Assembly (NCBI RefSeq): GCF_000422305.1
Contig: NZ_AULN01000013.1
Span: 372,001-436,000, forward strand
From: Luteimonas mephitis DSM 12574
GTDB lineage: Bacteria > Pseudomonadota > Gammaproteobacteria > Xanthomonadales > Xanthomonadaceae
Reading direction: 5' to 3'
DNA: 64,000 bases
Of this stretch, positions 42,150 through 54,949 are shown piece after piece. The position numbers and the translations under genes were made by a program. A model generated the notes under the pieces. That model searched no databases. It worked only from the letters and a program-made list of their open reading frames with translations, and had not been told where the DNA came from. Numbering within the stretch: the first letter of the stretch is position 1; the number at the start of each line of letters is the position of its first letter.

Positions 42150-43274
42150 ATGCCAAAACCCCTGCGGGTCCTGATGTTCTTCCTGTATTTCTTCGGTCTC
42201 GGCATCGGATTGCCGGCGCTGGTCGGACTGGTGGTGCAACATTTCCACGGCGCGTTGAACGTGCCGCCGCCCAGCGCGTCCAACTGGGGCGTCGCCGATG
42301 GCCGCTTCGTCAACGCAGCCCGGCTGCTGGCGGCGGATGGGATGCCGACGGTGTCGCTGGGCGTGCAGTTCCCGTCCGCGCGTGCGGTGTCGCTGCTCAC
42401 CGGGCGCGACGGCAGCATGAGCATGGCGGTGCTGGCCGATTCACCCGCGCAGCTGCAGCAGGCCGCGCGGCAGCTGGCGCAACGCTTCGGCCTGGAGCTG
42501 GCGGCGGATGCGCACGACCAGCGCCTGCACGCCGAAAACAGCTACCACGGCCACGTGCGACGCAGCGGCAACCGGCTGCTGCTGGTGGTCGGCATGGATC
42601 CCGCCGCGGTCGAACGCCAGCTGGCGGCATTGCCCGGCCTCGGCGACGGCCCCGACGGCGACTGGCGGGTGGCGCCCGCGCCGGTCCGCCACGCGTTGCT
42701 GGCCGGAGTATTCCTCTGGGCTGGCCTGCAGTTCCTGCTGTTCGGGCGGATCGCCTCGTGGGCCGGGGGCGAACCCGCGAAGCCGGGCGTGGCGGCGGTG
42801 TCTGCTGCCGAACTGGGCAACCGCCTGATGGCGCTGAACCAGCTCGACGTGCCCTGGGCCGTGACCCGCGGCACGCATCCGGACGAGTACGTGATCGACT
42901 GGCGTTACGCCGACGCCAGGTGGATGAACCTCGCGCGACAGGGCGGGATGTCCCGGGGCTACCGGCTGGTGCTGCGGCTGGATCCGGGCCAGCACAGTGC
43001 CCGCGCACAGGACCGCTTCGCATCGCTGGACTGGGCGGCCGGGGTGGAGGGTGCCGCGCTCAAGTGGAAGGCCAGCCGGGGCATCAGCTTCTTCGAATAC
43101 CAGCATGAGCGGACCTACGGCCTGCAGTTCCGCGACGGCAGGCCGGTCATGGCGCTGCAGTACGCCTACACCTTCGATTCGCGCGAGGTGAAGGGCCCGG
43201 TCATGCGGGTGGTGCGCGATGCCGGCTGGAACTACCGCCCGGTGATCAGCTTCTTCCGCCTGGTCGGTGGCTGA
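42150..43274 (+). CDS. Uncharacterised membrane protein
   Basis: Unrecognised protein of 374 residues. One N-terminal helix (about residues 5-30, RVLMFFLYFFGLGIGLPALVGLVVQ) is followed by a periplasmic domain. A second helix (about residues 185-203, ALLAGVFLWAGLQFLLFGRIA) leads to a C-terminal domain with AELGNRLMALNQLDVPWAVTR, a WRYADARWMNLARQ block and YGLQFRDGRPVMALQYAYTF. It ends the run of six envelope genes. Nothing suggests an enzyme active site. Related proteins may be limited to this bacterial family. Confidence 0.75.
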   Translation: MPKPLRVLMFFLYFFGLGIGLPALVGLVVQHFHGALNVPPPSASNWGVADGRFVNAARLLAADGMPTVSLGVQFPSARAVSLLTGRDGSMSMAVLADSPAQLQQAARQLAQRFGLELAADAHDQRLHAENSYHGHVRRSGNRLLLVVGMDPAAVERQLAALPGLGDGPDGDWRVAPAPVRHALLAGVFLWAGLQFLLFGRIASWAGGEPAKPGVAAVSAAELGNRLMALNQLDVPWAVTRGTHPDEYVIDWRYADARWMNLARQGGMSRGYRLVLRLDPGQHSARAQDRFASLDWAAGVEGAALKWKASRGISFFEYQHERTYGLQFRDGRPVMALQYAYTFDSREVKGPVMRVVRDAGWNYRPVISFFRLVGG

Positions 43275-43312
43275 GCGCGCCGCCTCGCACCGGGAGGGAA
43301 ATCGAAAGCGGC

Positions 43313-43318
43313 TAGAAT
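43313..43318 (+). promoter_or_regulatory. Candidate -10 element of maeB
   Basis: TAGAAT lies 28 bases before the maeB ATG. A -35 element is not obvious. Confidence 0.45.
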
Positions 43319-43346
43319 CGAAGGCCCGCCAGCCGCGCGAAGCAAA

Positions 43347-45659
<2,313 letters not shown>

Positions 45660-45683
45660 CCCCGCACTCCCACACCCCCGCAC

Positions 45684-45755
45684 TTGTAGGAACGGCTTCA
45701 GCCGCGAGCTTTCTCCCGTTCAACAAAAAGCTCGCGGCTGAAGCCGTTCCTGCAA
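45684..45755. repeat. REP hairpin upstream of the RAYT gene
   Basis: TTGTAGGAACGGCTTCAGCC at the left and GGCTGAAGCCGTTCCTGCAA at the right, with AGCTTT/AAAGCT inner ends. The arms share two compensating changes (GGAACGG with CCGTTCC), which shows that pairing is kept. It lies 79 bases before the RAYT start. Confidence 0.93.
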
Positions 45756-45833
45756 GAGGTCGCGGGGCTTTCCTACCCGGCAACGCGGAGCCAGCCGATA
45801 CCGGCAAGCAAGTCCGCGGCACACGCTGTTGCC

Positions 45834-46292
45834 ATGGGACCAGGACATCACGCGCTGCGTCGGGGACGGTGGTCGGAAGCGGGGCGGATCTACCTGTTGA
45901 CGTTCACGACTGCCAACCGGACGCCGCATTTTCGTGAATGGCCGGCAGCCGCCGAGGCATCGCGGTTGATGGCCGGATCGCCGGCCTGGCAGGCGAGTAC
46001 GCTGCTGGCCTGGGTGCTGATGCCCGACCACTGGCATGGCCTGGTCGAGCTTGGTTGTGATGTCACGCTTGCTGATTGCGTGCGCAGATTGAAAGGCGGA
46101 AGTGCACGCGCATTGCGACAACACCACCAAGTGCTCGGTCGGATCTGGGCGCCGGGCTATCACGACCATGCGATCCGCAGGGAAGAGAACCTGCTTCCAG
46201 TTGCCCGCTATCTGGTAATGAATCCGGTTCGCGCGAATCTCGTTCCGCGCGCTGGGGACTACCCCTATTGGGATGCCATCTGGCTTGGATAA
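45834..46292 (+). CDS. REP-associated tyrosine transposase (RAYT)
   Basis: Single-strand-acting Y1 transposase of the IS200/IS605-like TnpA-REP family; 152 residues is full length. The HUH motif is in LMPDHWHGLVEL (HWH, about residues 65-67). The catalytic Tyr lies in VARYLVMNPVRANLV (about residue 125). GRIWAPGYHDHAIRREENL is the usual conserved block before it. It is flanked on both sides by REP hairpins with the same arms, the typical arrangement for a RAYT and its substrate. No disabling change is visible. It is probably the enzyme that spread the REP hairpins of this chromosome. Confidence 0.93.
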   Translation: MGPGHHALRRGRWSEAGRIYLLTFTTANRTPHFREWPAAAEASRLMAGSPAWQASTLLAWVLMPDHWHGLVELGCDVTLADCVRRLKGGSARALRQHHQVLGRIWAPGYHDHAIRREENLLPVARYLVMNPVRANLVPRAGDYPYWDAIWLG

Positions 46293-46305
46293 CTTCCCGG
46301 CCAAC

Positions 46306-46385
46306 CTGTAGGAGCGGCTTCAGCCGCGAGCTGTTGCTTCTTGTTCCCGTCATCGAAAAGCTCGCGGCTGAAGCCGCTCCTACAA
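46306..46385. repeat. REP hairpin downstream of the RAYT gene
   Basis: CTGTAGGAGCGGCTTCAGCC and GGCTGAAGCCGCTCCTACA, inner AGCT ends. It starts 14 bases after the RAYT stop codon. Confidence 0.93.
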
Positions 46386-46410
46386 GGTCGTGGACAAGGC
46401 CGGGGCACGC

Positions 46411-46854
46411 CTAGCAACCCAACAGCTCCCGCACCAGCCCCGGCAGCGCATGCAGCTCATGTTTCAGCAGTACCGCGTCGACGGAAGGCAGGGCTGCGTC
46501 TTCCTCGAGTGCGCCGGTCAGCAGCACGAAGCGGGCCGAAGGCGCGCGTTCGCGCACGATGGCGAAGGCGTGCTCGCCGCTGAAGCCCGGCATGTTGAGG
46601 TCCGACAGCACCAGCTGCGGCGCGAACTCCAGCAGCGTGGCGAGCAGCGACGCCTCGCTGTCCGCGCGCCGGCACTCGGCGGCAATGCCGGCGCCGTGCA
46701 GTTCGATGCGCGCGAGTTCGGCGTCATCCGCGCTGTCGTCGACGATCAGCACGCGCCATTGCGTCGACGCCGCGGGTCGCGACGCAGCGGCGCCGGCGCT
46801 TCCTCCTTCGTTCGGGAAGGCGGGCCGAGGGGAACCTGTTCCCGACGTTGCCAT
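46411..46854 (-). CDS. Receiver-only response regulator
   Basis: Response regulator of 147 residues with no output domain. After a low-complexity N-terminal stretch (about 30 residues), the receiver begins at WRVLIVDDSADDAELARIEL. The phosphoacceptor Asp lies in LVLSDLNMPGFSGEHA (about residue 85). The conserved Lys is in AVLLKHELHALPGL. It probably passes phosphate from the kinase encoded upstream on the same strand, or acts by protein contact. It follows the second receiver gene by 6 bases. Confidence 0.88.
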   Translation of the reverse strand: MATSGTGSPRPAFPNEGGSAGAAASRPAASTQWRVLIVDDSADDAELARIELHGAGIAAECRRADSEASLLATLLEFAPQLVLSDLNMPGFSGEHAFAIVRERAPSARFVLLTGALEEDAALPSVDAVLLKHELHALPGLVRELLGC

Positions 46855-46860
46855 TGCGCC

Positions 46861-47301
46861 TCAGATGTCCTGCGGCGCCTCGTTGAACACCGCCCAGAAC
46901 CGGCCGAGCGTCTTCACCGCCTCGAAGAACTGGTCCACGTCCACCGGCTTGACCACGTAGGCGTTCACGCCCAGGTCCCAGCTGCGCGCCAGGTCGCTTT
47001 CCTCGCGCGAAGACGACAGGATCACCACCGGCAGGCGCTTGAGGTGGTCCTGCTGGCGCAGCTGCGTCAGCACTTCCAGTCCATCCATGCGCGGCATCTT
47101 GATGTCCAGCAGCAATACTGCCGGATCGCCCTCGGGGCGGTCGGCGAAGCGGCCGCGGCGCAGCAGGTAGTCGAGCGCCTCGACGCCGTCCTCCACGTGC
47201 ACGATCGGGTTGACCAGGTTGGCGTCGCGCAGCGCGTCGATCGCCATCTCGGCGTCGTTCGGGCTGTCTTCGGCAAGCAGGATGGTGCGGATGGTGCTCA
47301 T
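46861..47301 (-). CDS. Receiver-only response regulator, Rcp1-like
   Basis: Response regulator of 146 residues consisting of a receiver domain only. It shows the acidic pair in LLAEDSPNDAEMAIDAL, the phosphoacceptor Asp in VLLLDIKMPRMDGLEVL (about residue 68) and the Lys in NAYVVKPVDVDQF. The extended loop LLRRGRFADRPEGDP before the Asp is typical of Rcp1-type partners of phytochrome-like kinases. Its ATG overlaps the kinase stop by four bases. With the downstream receiver it forms a coupled operon: kinase, receiver, receiver. Confidence 0.92.
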   Translation of the reverse strand: MSTIRTILLAEDSPNDAEMAIDALRDANLVNPIVHVEDGVEALDYLLRRGRFADRPEGDPAVLLLDIKMPRMDGLEVLTQLRQQDHLKRLPVVILSSSREESDLARSWDLGVNAYVVKPVDVDQFFEAVKTLGRFWAVFNEAPQDI

Positions 47302-49097
47302 GCGATCGGCGTGCCCTTGCTGATGGGTTCGAGGTTGGCTGGCAGGGTGAAGTGGAAGGTGGCGCCCCGGCCGGGTTCGGATTCTGCCCAGACGCGGCCG
47401 TCATGTCGCGTGATGACGCGCTTGACGCTGGCCAGGCCAATGCCGGTGCCGGAGAATTCGGAGGCCGCATGCAGCCGCTGGAACACGCCGAACAGCTTGC
47501 CCGCGTAGGCCATGTCGAAACCGGCGCCGTTGTCGCGGATGCTGAACCGATGGCTACCGTCGGTTTCGCGGGCGTGGCTGACCTCGATCACCGCCGGCTC
47601 GCTGTGCGCGCTGTACTTCACCGCGTTGCCCAGCAGGTTCAGCCACACCTGCCGCAGCATGTTGTCATCGGCGACCAGCACCGGCATCGGCCCGATCTTC
47701 CAGTGGATCACGTGGCCCGGGTTGTCGGCCTGGGCGTTGGCATCGAGCATCGAGCGGGTGTCGTGGATCATCGACTGCAGGTCCACCACCTGCGGACGCA
47801 GCGCGCTGCGGCCCAGGCGCGAGTAGACCAGCAGGTCGTCGATCAGCGCCGACATGCGCCGCGCCGAGCCCGAGATCACGTCCAGGTAATGGCGACTCTT
47901 GTCGTCGATGTCGTCGCCCAGCTGCCGCCCCAGCTTGTCGGCGAAGCCGGCGATGTGGCGCAGCGGCGCACGCAGGTCGTGCGAGACCGAATAGCTGAAA
48001 GCCTCCAGCTCGCGGTTCACGTCCGACACCAGTTCCACCTTGCCTTCCAGCTGGCGGTTGAGTTCGCGGATCTGGTGTTCGCTGGCCTTCTGCGTGGTGA
48101 TGTCGCTGGCGGTCACCAGCACCGCGTCGTCCTCGCTGTCGGGCAGCGACATGCGGCGCGCATTGATGAGCATGATCCGCTCGAAGCCGTCGGCGGTTTC
48201 CTGGCGACGCTGGAAATCCCACAGCTCGCGGTCGCGCGCAATCACGTCGCCGAGCCGGCGCAGGGTTTCCTCGTCGTTCCAGGCGCCGCTGCCGACCTCG
48301 GCCAGCGGTTGCCCCGCCGCGTCGCCTTGGACCCCGAACATTTCGGCGAACGCCGCGTTGTGCATCACCACGCGCAGGTTCGCGTCGGCCAGCACGATCG
48401 GCTCGCGCACGGTGTCCAGCACCACCGCGGCGCGCGCGCTGGCGCGGCGGGTGGATTGCTCCGCGAGCACCCGCCCGGCCATCTGCCGGGTGGCGAAGAA
48501 CATCACCGTCCCCAGCAGCGACAGCTGCGCCAGCATTGCGCCCCAGCGCAGCAACTCGGCGCGACTGCGGGTGCGGTCTGCCGCCGCAACGCGCCGTGCC
48601 AGCAGCTTGCGTTCCTCGGCGACCATTTCGGAGACGATGCCGCGGATCGGGAAGCGCGTCACGAGTGCCTCCAGGCTCGCCGCGGAAAACGCGCCCTCGC
48701 CGCTGCGCGCGATTTCGTTCATGCGCTGGTCGACGTTGGCGCGCAGGTGGCCGATCCGCACCTGTTGCGCGGCGTTGTCGCGGGTCAGCGCCTGCAGCGT
48801 GTCCAGCGCCGGGGCGATCCGCGCGCGGCTTTCCTCGAGCCGCACCCGCAGTTCAGCGTTGTCGACGCCGGCGGCGGTCGCCAGCACCGCCGACTCCACG
48901 TTGCGCACGTCGTAGGCCAGCGCGTAGGCCTGCGCCTCCACCTGTTGCGAGTGGTTGACCTGCTCCATCGCGGCCACTGTGTCGGTGGCGGCGTTGCGCA
49001 GCAGCACCGCCGGCACCACCACGATCAGCGCGACTGCCAGCAGCAGCAGCGCGAGGCGCCACTTCGGGGTCGGTTCGGGTTGACGGCTGGTGGGCAT
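47298..49097 (-). CDS. PAS-containing membrane histidine kinase
   Basis: Sensor kinase of 599 residues. Two membrane helices (about 13-34 and 195-212) enclose a periplasmic helical sensor of CHASE3-like type (AMEQVNHSQQVEAQAYALAYDVRNVESAVL). A PAS domain (about 235-350) follows, with HNAAFAEMFGVQG. The HisKA domain has the phospho-His in YSVSHDLRAPLRHIAGF (about residue 376). The catalytic domain has WLNLLGNAVKYS (N box), IRDNGAGFDMAYAGKLFGVFQRLH and GTGIGLASVKRVITRHDG (G boxes). No covalent-chromophore Cys is seen, so it is not a bilin photoreceptor by sequence. The ATG at 49097 is chosen. Confidence 0.92.
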   Translation of the reverse strand: MPTSRQPEPTPKWRLALLLLAVALIVVVPAVLLRNAATDTVAAMEQVNHSQQVEAQAYALAYDVRNVESAVLATAAGVDNAELRVRLEESRARIAPALDTLQALTRDNAAQQVRIGHLRANVDQRMNEIARSGEGAFSAASLEALVTRFPIRGIVSEMVAEERKLLARRVAAADRTRSRAELLRWGAMLAQLSLLGTVMFFATRQMAGRVLAEQSTRRASARAAVVLDTVREPIVLADANLRVVMHNAAFAEMFGVQGDAAGQPLAEVGSGAWNDEETLRRLGDVIARDRELWDFQRRQETADGFERIMLINARRMSLPDSEDDAVLVTASDITTQKASEHQIRELNRQLEGKVELVSDVNRELEAFSYSVSHDLRAPLRHIAGFADKLGRQLGDDIDDKSRHYLDVISGSARRMSALIDDLLVYSRLGRSALRPQVVDLQSMIHDTRSMLDANAQADNPGHVIHWKIGPMPVLVADDNMLRQVWLNLLGNAVKYSAHSEPAVIEVSHARETDGSHRFSIRDNGAGFDMAYAGKLFGVFQRLHAASEFSGTGIGLASVKRVITRHDGRVWAESEPGRGATFHFTLPANLEPISKGTPIA

Positions 49098-49291
49098 GCG
49101 TTTCGCCTGGACAAGGAAAGAGGCGAACGCCCACGCGTCCACGGCCCCCCGGAGCGTGATGATGGCCGGCGCGCCCGCCGATCGCAACCGAGCCGCAGGC
49201 CCGGTGCTGCACGCGCGACGGCGTTGCCGGCCGCCGCCGCGGGAACGCTGCGTGCCGGCCGGCCGCGACAGTCCCCCGGTAGGCCCCCTGA

Positions 49292-49297
49292 TAGAAT
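49292..49297 (+). promoter_or_regulatory. Candidate -10 element of aceE
   Basis: TAGAAT lies 56 bases before the aceE ATG in the space divergent from the histidine kinase. No clear -35 element. Confidence 0.4.
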
Positions 49298-49353
49298 GGA
49301 AGCTCGATTCCACGACCACTGCGCGGCCAGCAGGCCGCGGCGGAGCACGCACC

Positions 49354-52044
<2,691 letters not shown>

Positions 52045-52060
52045 GGCATGGATGGACCAG

Positions 52061-52094
52061 GAAGGGCGGCCGAACGGGCCGCCCTTCTCATTTT
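52061..52094 (+). terminator. Rho-independent terminator after aceE
   Basis: Perfect 11-bp stem GAAGGGCGGCC (52061-52071) with GGCCGCCCTTC (52077-52087), 5-base loop, followed by TCATTTT. Confidence 0.9.
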
Positions 52095-52204
52095 CGGGTC
52101 TGGATCGTTGCTTCCACCGCTACAAGCCCTTACCAATCTTCTTTCGGGTTCAACCACAGAGGTGGTTGCCGAACGGGCCCACCGTAACAGGACAAGGATT
52201 GCCG

Positions 52205-52675
52205 ATGAAGATCAGATATTTCGGTTGGCTCATGGTGGCCGCAGCTGCGGGTTGCACTACCGTCGAGGCCAGCCAAGCAGCGTCCGCCTCGCTCTGCGAG
52301 GAAGCTCGCGGCTGGAGTTCGGCCGCATCTGAAGACGCGACGCGGATCCTTCCAAGCGAAACTTCGGAAGAAGGCGGACGCACCTATCGGTTTGACCTTG
52401 CAGGGCGTGGTGGGCTCCGAGTCCTGCATGCAGAGTGCGGATGGGCGTCCTACTCGGAATGCGCATTCCAGGTCACGCGAATCGATGGCTCGCAGTACGC
52501 GTTCTCGGATCTCTCCACGTTCGGCCTGTGGGAATACCAAGGCGCGCTCTATCTCCTCTACGGCATAGTCGACCCGAAAACAGAAGTCGATGCCGGCAAG
52601 CACAGGATCACGAAGGTCAGCAATCCGCCCACCGAGGTGTGCAACGAAATCGGGGACTACTCCGACCTGATGTAG
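52205..52675 (+). CDS. Lipoprotein, candidate immunity protein (X-Tfi) for the adjacent effector
   Basis: Lipoprotein of 156 residues (signal MKIRYFGWLMVAAAAGC, lipobox ending at Cys17). The mature part is small, acidic and beta-rich with three Cys (SLCEEA, AECGWASYSECAF, EVCNEI). No family is recognised. It lies 31 bases before the lysozyme-RTX-XVIPCD gene on the same strand. In Xanthomonas, peptidoglycan-attacking T4SS effectors are paired in this way with periplasmic lipoprotein inhibitors. GC is lower than in aceE. Ribosome-binding AAGGA precedes the ATG. Immunity is inferred from layout and cell location. Confidence 0.75.
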   Translation: MKIRYFGWLMVAAAAGCTTVEASQAASASLCEEARGWSSAASEDATRILPSETSEEGGRTYRFDLAGRGGLRVLHAECGWASYSECAFQVTRIDGSQYAFSDLSTFGLWEYQGALYLLYGIVDPKTEVDAGKHRITKVSNPPTEVCNEIGDYSDLM

Positions 52676-52706
52676 ACGCCGTCCGTTTCAAAGGGAGCTT
52701 CATGTC

Positions 52707-54500
52707 ATGGAATACAACACGCTCACCCAAGATCAGTACAACGAGCTGGTCGGTGATCTGATCAAGCTTACGGAAAGCCTGCACACGCGCGCACAAGACA
52801 TCGGTGATGGCCGTGCCACCATCGGCTACGGCTATACCTTCAACCGCGACAACAATGTTGATCTCTGGAGGGACTCCGGCATTCACCTCGCGGAATCCGA
52901 ATGGCGGCAGCTTGCCGAGATCGATGCTGGCAGGCCGCGTGACCGCACGGGATTGGGGCTCGCATTCAATCGCACGCTCACTGCCGCGGAGAGCGATCAG
53001 CTTCTCGTGGCTTCGCTGCCAGAGTATGAGCGTCCCATCGAGGGGCTCGACATGCCGGTGTCACAGGAGCGCGCGGCACTTGTGTCGCTGGTCTACAACC
53101 GCGGCGCGGGCGCATATCGTGCTTCCATGCAGCCGTTTCGTGATGCTGTTGCGGCCGGTGATCGCAGCGAGGCCTGGTTTGAATTGCGCTACAACGCGTG
53201 GGGAAGCAATGCCATGTATGAGGCAGGCCTGCGCAAGCGCCGCTATATGGAATCGGAACTCTTCGGCCTTTACGACGACCCGAACAATGTTTCCACCGAA
53301 GAAGCAGTTTCAAGCTATCGGATGTATCAACTGCATCGCGAGCGCATCAATGATGACGAGCAGCGTTGGGGTGTCGACATCGACGGAAACCCCGGCCAGC
53401 GCAATCTCATCGCTGAGGCCAACCGCGACTATGCCGGTATCCTGGACACACATGGAAGCGTCAAAACGGTAGCCGAAGCACTTGAGCCCGCAAGGATACG
53501 GCTGCTATCCGATCTGAGAACCAGGTATCCAGAGATTGCGGGGCAGCTTGGCGACGAAGCTTTCAACGCTGGCGCCATCCATATTGACCCGGGCCGCGAT
53601 TCCGCGAACGTTGCCGTCGCCCCGACTCATGCCGCCACACTTGATGCCACACGCAGTAATGATCGTGAAGTCGATAGCAACGACCTTCTTCTCGGGGAGG
53701 GTGGAAGTGACACGCTGATCGGCGGTCGTGGCGACGACGTGCTCATCGGCGGGGCCGGCCGCGACAGGCTGCGAGGCGGCGAAGGTGACGACACCTACGT
53801 GGTGGATGATGGCGACATCATTCGAGACGACGATCTGCGCGGCGGGATCATCTGGCATGGTCAGCGCCTCACCGGCGGCTCACACCATGAGAATGACCCC
53901 GCAGACGTGTTTCGCAGCGAAGATGGGCAGCATAGCTATCGCATGGATGGCACCCGTCTGGTGATCAGTGACGGCCGAGGACAGTCGGTGATCGTGCAGG
54001 ACTATCGGCCCGGCAGCCTCGGCATCACGTTAGCTGAGGCGCCCCATCGTGATCATGATCAGGTGCCGGGCCGCTCCATCGGTGAAGCCGGGCGAACACA
54101 CGTCCCGACAGGCGCGCCGGATGATCATCCGCTGCTGCGGCAGGCACGCGAAGCGGTCGCGCGTCTTGACGGAACACTCGGTCGGGCTTTCGACGATGCA
54201 AGTGAACGAATGAGTGCCAGCCTCGCCGTTCTTGCGCATCGGAAGGGCATGGAGCGCATTGATCATGTCGTGCTGAGTCAGCAAACCAGCACAGCGCGCG
54301 CAGGGGAGGCTGTGTTCATTGTGCAAGGCCGGCTGGACGATCCGGCACATCTACGGGCCCATGCGACAACCGCAACTGCCGTCGAAACGCCGGTGCGGGA
54401 GTCGCTGGCGCACCTTGAATCCCTCGAGCGCCATGATCCGGCGTTGCAGCAGAGGCCGTTCGAACAGGAGCAAGCCCAGAGGCAGGTGCGCATCATTTGA
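52707..54500 (+). CDS. Predicted X-T4SS antibacterial effector: lysozyme-like, RTX and XVIPCD domains
   Basis: Protein of 597 residues in three parts. Residues 1-170: GH24-type lysozyme fold with LTESLHTRAQDIGDGRATIGYGYTF. Glu23, a nearby Asp31 or Asp34, and Thr38 match the E-D-T triad region, and RAALVSLVYNRGAGAYRASM is the second conserved block. About 320-372: RTX calcium-binding nonapeptides (GGSDTLIGGRGDDVLIGGAG, then GGEGDDTYVV). About 470-597: a C-terminal domain with GMERIDHVVLS, GEAVFIVQGRLDDPAHLRA and a Gln-rich tail. That matches XVIPCD, the signal that binds VirD4 of Xanthomonadales killing-type T4SS. There is no signal peptide. The predicted target is peptidoglycan of rival bacteria. 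The same architecture is known for X. citri XAC1918. Confidence 0.87.
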   Translation: MEYNTLTQDQYNELVGDLIKLTESLHTRAQDIGDGRATIGYGYTFNRDNNVDLWRDSGIHLAESEWRQLAEIDAGRPRDRTGLGLAFNRTLTAAESDQLLVASLPEYERPIEGLDMPVSQERAALVSLVYNRGAGAYRASMQPFRDAVAAGDRSEAWFELRYNAWGSNAMYEAGLRKRRYMESELFGLYDDPNNVSTEEAVSSYRMYQLHRERINDDEQRWGVDIDGNPGQRNLIAEANRDYAGILDTHGSVKTVAEALEPARIRLLSDLRTRYPEIAGQLGDEAFNAGAIHIDPGRDSANVAVAPTHAATLDATRSNDREVDSNDLLLGEGGSDTLIGGRGDDVLIGGAGRDRLRGGEGDDTYVVDDGDIIRDDDLRGGIIWHGQRLTGGSHHENDPADVFRSEDGQHSYRMDGTRLVISDGRGQSVIVQDYRPGSLGITLAEAPHRDHDQVPGRSIGEAGRTHVPTGAPDDHPLLRQAREAVARLDGTLGRAFDDASERMSASLAVLAHRKGMERIDHVVLSQQTSTARAGEAVFIVQGRLDDPAHLRAHATTATAVETPVRESLAHLESLERHDPALQQRPFEQEQAQRQVRII

Positions 54501-54554
54501 TTGATCAGCCCCTATGCGCACCGCTGGCATGGGAAAACGCCAGCGCGAGAACGG

Positions 54555-54593
54555 GTCGGGTTCACTTACGAGATCATAGAAAGTGAACCCGAC
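54555..54593 (+). terminator. 13-bp inverted repeat after the effector gene
   Basis: GTCGGGTTCACTT (54555-54567) and AAGTGAACCCGAC (54581-54593) pair perfectly around a 13-base loop, 55 bases after the effector stop. TCCTCTTTTCCC follows. It may end the tfi-tfe transcript. Confidence 0.5.
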
Positions 54594-54745
54594 TCCTCTT
54601 TTCCCATTGAGGGAAATTGAGTCCGCCTTATTCTACGGTCCCGATTCTTATAAGGCTTGGTTTGCGACAGTGCAGGATTCAAGTGCTGCCACAGAGGTGG
54701 TTTTGAACGATGAAGAGTCGGCGGTGCCGGAAGAACGCGAGGTTC

Positions 54746-54776
54746 CGTAGAATGGGTTGAGCACAGCGATACCCAC
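54746..54776. repeat. REP-like hairpin GTAGAATGGGT...ACCCACCCTAC
   Basis: CCGTAGAATGGGTTGAGC with GCGATACCCACCCTACG. This arrangement resembles a widespread bacterial repeat and differs from the GGAGCGG-type REPs of the window. Confidence 0.5.
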
Positions 54777-54949
54777 CCTACGAGTTGATTCCAGTGGCCA
54801 GCTTCGTACTCCGTTGAACGTGGCAGGGTCAAATCCTGATCAGTAGCTCTGTAGTTCTCTTTTGACGGCCAGGCTCACTGGTGAGGGTTTGATGAGAGTA
54901 GCGGAAGTGTTCTCGCTCAATGAGAGTGGGGCATGCGCAAACCACGGGG

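Larger units (their letters stand above)
54501..54949. other. Gene-free low-GC spacer with repeats
   Basis: No supported gene. It contains the inverted repeat at 54555-54593, a copy of CCACAGAGGTGGTT (54689-54702) shared with the leader of the immunity gene (52154-52167), and a REP-like hairpin at 54746-54776. Confidence 0.55.

Noticed and set aside
46861..49097. Phytochrome photoreceptor system
   Set aside because: The Rcp1-like receiver suggested it, but the kinase has a periplasmic helical sensor and PAS domain and no bilin-binding GAF/PHY or chromophore Cys.
52707..54500. Prophage endolysin
   Set aside because: The lysozyme-like domain alone suggested a phage lysin, but the RTX repeats, XVIPCD tail, lipoprotein partner and absence of phage genes fit a T4SS effector better.
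54566..54832. 88-residue minus-strand frame after the effector gene
   Set aside because: No recognisable pattern and it contains repeat-derived sequence; more likely non-coding.
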